This document shows, piece by piece, positions 61,588-63,499 of a stretch of 63,499 nt of DNA. Source of the stretch: Sphingobacteriales bacterium (GTDB taxonomy: Bacteria > Bacteroidota > Bacteroidia > Chitinophagales > Chitinophagaceae); assembly GCA_016200915.1 (NCBI GenBank), contig JACQDV010000076.1:1-63499 (forward strand), in the 5' to 3' direction. The notes under the pieces were generated by a model that saw only the letters and a list, made by a program, of their open reading frames with translations, was not told the DNA's origin and did not search any database. The translations under genes were made by a program, and so were the position numbers. Each line of letters opens with the position of its first letter. Position 1 is the first letter of the stretch.

Positions 61588-62319
61588 TTATATCGTATTA
61601 ATAAGGCGTTGAACAGCATCATAATAAAGTTTTGTTACAGCTGCCTGGCTTATCAAAACTTGTTTTACTAATGAAGGCGGCGCTGTGGCCGGGCTGCCGG
61701 TTTGCACCGGGGGATTGGGTGCATATTGAATATACAGTTCTGATGCCTCCGCCATCCATTTACCATTTATTTTTTCAACCAGCATCAGCGCCAGGTCAAC
61801 GGATGAAGAAATACCGCCACCGGTAAAACGTTTTTGCTGTTCATCAATAATGCCTCTTGGATAACCTTCGGGTATGCTGATGTTACAATATCCCTCCAGC
61901 AAACGCAGGTTATTCAACTGACTCCAGTAAGTGGTAACAGTGCAATTATTTAATAAACCTGCAGCAGCCAGAATAAATGCCCCTACGCAAACCGAGCCAG
62001 TCCATTGTGCATTGACTGCTGCTGTTTTAATAAAATTTTGATAGGCTTCATTGAACATGGCATTATTAATAACACCATCTGCATGACCGCCCGGTACATA
62101 AAGAATATCAATATGAGGGTATGCATCAGTAAAGGAATAATTAGGATATACAAAAGTGGCTGCTGATGTTTTAATGGGTCTTTTTTCTTCGGCCAGCCAA
62201 ATAACGGTGAAGTTGCCATATGCTGAGTTAAACACATCAGTGGCGCCAGTAAAATCCATAAGTGTAACACCATCGTAAAGTGGAAAGCCAACAACCAGCG
62301 GGGGTTTATTATCTGTCAT
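61588..62319 (-). CDS. DJ-1/PfpI family protein (isonitrile-hydratase-like)
   Basis: This 243-residue cytoplasmic protein of the DJ-1/PfpI superfamily has the nucleophile-elbow cysteine C111 in TGSVCVGAFILA, YVPGGHADGV near 74-83, and TYWSQLNNLRLLEGY. The order matches isonitrile hydratase and AraC-type amidase-like members, here without an AraC domain. The reaction is uncertain. It lies downstream of the truncated kinase 62554 and its tail remnant on the same strand. Confidence 0.82.
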   Translation of the reverse strand: MTDNKPPLVVGFPLYDGVTLMDFTGATDVFNSAYGNFTVIWLAEEKRPIKTSAATFVYPNYSFTDAYPHIDILYVPGGHADGVINNAMFNEAYQNFIKTAAVNAQWTGSVCVGAFILAAAGLLNNCTVTTYWSQLNNLRLLEGYCNISIPEGYPRGIIDEQQKRFTGGGISSSVDLALMLVEKINGKWMAEASELYIQYAPNPPVQTGSPATAPPSLVKQVLISQAAVTKLYYDAVQRLINTI

Positions 62320-62385
62320 ATGTTATTCTTTTTTTGTTGTATAAATAAAAAAACAGGTTTTTAACCAATACACTCATTTCGCCGA

Positions 62386-62441
62386 TTATTGCTTAGTCTC
62401 CGTTCTCAACTCACCACCTGGTGCTTTCAAAATATCATAAC
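62386..62441 (-). pseudogene. Leftover histidine-kinase tail (e)
   Basis: The - strand reads GYDILKAPGGELRTETKQ then a stop. It is a decayed, shortened duplicate of the kinase C-terminus adjoining element copy e, 66 bp before the DJ-1 gene. Confidence 0.75.
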
Positions 62442-62562
62442 CCGTCTGAATCACAGATTTGCACAGATGGATGGATTTCACTGATTTTATTTGCGTATGT
62501 ACTATTTGTATTTTATTCATCTGTGTAATCTTTTAATCATTGTAATCAGTGATTCAGACAAA
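62442..62562. mobile_element. MITE-like repeat element, copy e
   Basis: This is the longest short copy, about 121 bp. It starts CGTCTGAATCACAGATTTG, has the GATGGATGGATTTCACTG, GTATGTACTATTTGTATT and ATTCATCTGTGTAATC blocks, and ends CAGTGATTCAGACAA. It supplies the FV and TGA of the adjacent kinase. Confidence 0.8.
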
Positions 62563-63372
62563 AGGTAATTGAATAATAAATGCTGACCCCTCTCCTTCCT
62601 TTGTTTCCACCTTCAACTCCCCTCCATGCGCCTTCACAATATCATAACTTAAAGATAAGCCCAATCCCGTTCCTTGACCTGTTGGTTTTGTTGTAAAAAA
62701 TGGTTGAAATATTTTATCCAATACTTTTTGCGGAATACCATTGCCATTATCAGCAACTTTTATTTCCACTTTACCATTCTGCTTCTTTGTACTTACAGTA
62801 ACTATCGGTTCATATCCTTCTCTATTCTTCTTTTTCTTTTCATCCACTGCATAAAATGCATTGCTGATCAGATTAAGAATCACCCTTCCTATTTCCTGGG
62901 ATATTACATTTATTTTTGGAAGAGAAGAGTCAAAATCAGTTTCAAACTTTGCATTAAATGATTTGTCTTTTGCTCTCAGACCGTGAAAGGAAAGTCTCAG
63001 GTATTCATCTGCCAAAGCATTAATGTCTGTTGGTTCTTTTTGCCCGCTGCTGTTGCGACTGTGTTGCAACATCCCTTTTACGATTGCATCGGCCCTTTTG
63101 CCGTGACTAATTATTTTTTGCTCATTCACATCAATACTATCAGCAATGAATTTTACTTCCTGCAAATTTCCTTTGTCAATTTCCTGCTTCATTTCAGCAA
63201 TTAATTCTGTATTTACTTCCGAAAAATTATTCACGAAGTTCAACGGGTTTTGAATCTCATGCGCAATGCCTGCCGTTAATTCACCAAGCGAAGCCATTTT
63301 TTCTGATTGTATCAATTGACTTTGGGTGGACTTTAAATTAGTAAGCGTTGTTTCTAAAACTTTATTATACCT
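62554..63372 (-). pseudogene. Histidine kinase, 5' part cut off by an IS element
   Basis: Only the constant module remains: NKVLETTLTNLKSTQSQLIQ, SEKMASLGEL, IAHEIQNPLNF (His codon 63259-63261), NLISNAFYAV, FQPFFTTKPTGQGTGLG, and the ending IIQLPFV from the element. The apparent 50 N-terminal residues beyond about 63372 are translated from IS sequence and are not kinase. The sensor part presumably continues beyond the IS, outside the window. Confidence 0.8.
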
Positions 63373-63377
63373 CAGAA

Positions 63378-63400
63378 AACCACCGCCTAAGGCGGTGGTT
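63378..63400 (+). repeat. Left-end hairpin of the IS200/IS605 element
   Basis: A perfect 10-bp stem (AACCACCGCC and GGCGGTGGTT) with a TAA loop is the kind of subterminal structure recognised by Y1 transposases as single-stranded DNA. Confidence 0.75.
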
Positions 63401-63438
63401 ATGTACTTTAGGCTATGCCGTATGTGTAAATTTGTTGA

Positions 63439-63499
63439 ATGAGCAAATATAAGAAGCAAAGCCATGTAGTATACAAGTGCGATTATCACATTGTATGGG
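63439..63499 (+). CDS. tnpA: IS200/IS605-family transposase TnpA, N-terminus only
   Basis: The first 20 codons read MSKYKKQSHVVYKCDYHIVW, the conserved N-terminus of Y1 (HUH) IS200-type transposases. The HUH motif and catalytic Tyr lie beyond the window. The protein would cut and rejoin single-stranded element ends during replication-linked transposition. It points away from the interrupted kinase. The start codon is 38 bp after the left-end hairpin. Confidence 0.85.
   Translation, partial: MSKYKKQSHVVYKCDYHIVW

Larger units (their letters stand above)
63373..63499 (+). mobile_element. IS200/IS605-family element, left end (truncated by window)
   Basis: The element shows a hairpin at its left end followed by a tnpA gene on the + strand. 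The boundary with kinase sequence lies between about 63360 and 63378. The element runs past the window edge. Confidence 0.8.

Noticed and set aside
44179-62562. CRISPR array
   Set aside because: The repeated sequences are kilobases apart, imperfect, and carry inverted ends; there are no regular spacers or cas genes.
63373-63489. N-terminal membrane-like segment of the last kinase
   Set aside because: It is the complement of the IS200/IS605 left end and the tnpA start, not kinase sequence.

Overview
The window looks like a chromosomal segment of a Bacteroidota bacterium, most likely of the Chitinophagales/Chitinophagaceae type; I cannot name a genus. The reasons are the AT-rich coding style, several TAnnTTTG -7 boxes (the Bacteroidota promoter element), and lineage-typical families: GLPGLI proteins, carboxypeptidase-regulatory-like outer-membrane beta-barrels, TAT-exported Gfo/Idh/MocA oxidoreductases with DUF1080 partners, LIC11966-type surface proteins, two-component regulator propeller kinases and TPR histidine kinases.

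Layout. 0-2 kb: a GNAT acetyltransferase and a Pr6Pr membrane protein cut by an in-frame stop. 2-7 kb: an ECF sigma factor with a membrane-anchored beta-barrel partner, then an OmpR-type two-component system divergent from a GLPGLI gene. 7-17 kb: serine hydrolases, a GNAT enzyme, a DUF1080 lipoprotein plus Gfo/Idh/MocA pair, free methionine-(R)-sulfoxide reductase and a large outer-membrane beta-barrel protein. The GLPGLI and beta-barrel genes carry the same candidate operator, repeated TTAAC with identical spacing. 17.7-18.5 kb: mostly non-coding, with two possible small basic proteins and hairpins. 18.5-24.2 kb: a + strand run of two M16 peptidases, a holin-like membrane protein, a fused E1 alpha/beta dehydrogenase, and a zeta-toxin-like kinase overlapping a small partner gene. 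24-31 kb: D-aminoacylase-like and imidazolonepropionase-like amidohydrolases, a Prc/Tsp protease and a surface protein. 31-35 kb: five tandem paralogous single-pass membrane proteins with His-rich N-termini, plus a decayed sixth copy at 39 kb. 35-44 kb: a secreted protein ending in CxxCH, two class III cyclases, an HD hydrolase, a YitT protein and a receiver-only regulator.

44-63.5 kb is the most unusual part. Six histidine kinases share a nearly constant C-terminal module behind different sensors (propeller, TPR, GAF-like). Five of them end inside copies of a dispersed element with terminal inverted repeats (TTGTCTGAATCACGGATT and its complement). The element supplies the kinase stop codon and is followed by a second, decaying copy of the kinase tail. 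The largest copy encloses a frameshifted GxxExxY (PD-(D/E)XK-like) gene, so the ~90-120 bp copies look like MITE-type derivatives of it. In the same stretch lie a FIST sensor protein, a group II PLP decarboxylase, a SnoaL/DUF4440-like protein and a DJ-1/PfpI protein. The last kinase is truncated by an IS200/IS605-type element whose tnpA starts at 63439 and runs off the window.

Functionally the window is dominated by sensing and envelope biology. The best candidates for undescribed biology are the GxxExxY/MITE element that hitchhikes on kinase 3' ends, the tandem His-rich membrane proteins with a heptanucleotide coding repeat, and the operator shared by the GLPGLI and beta-barrel genes.
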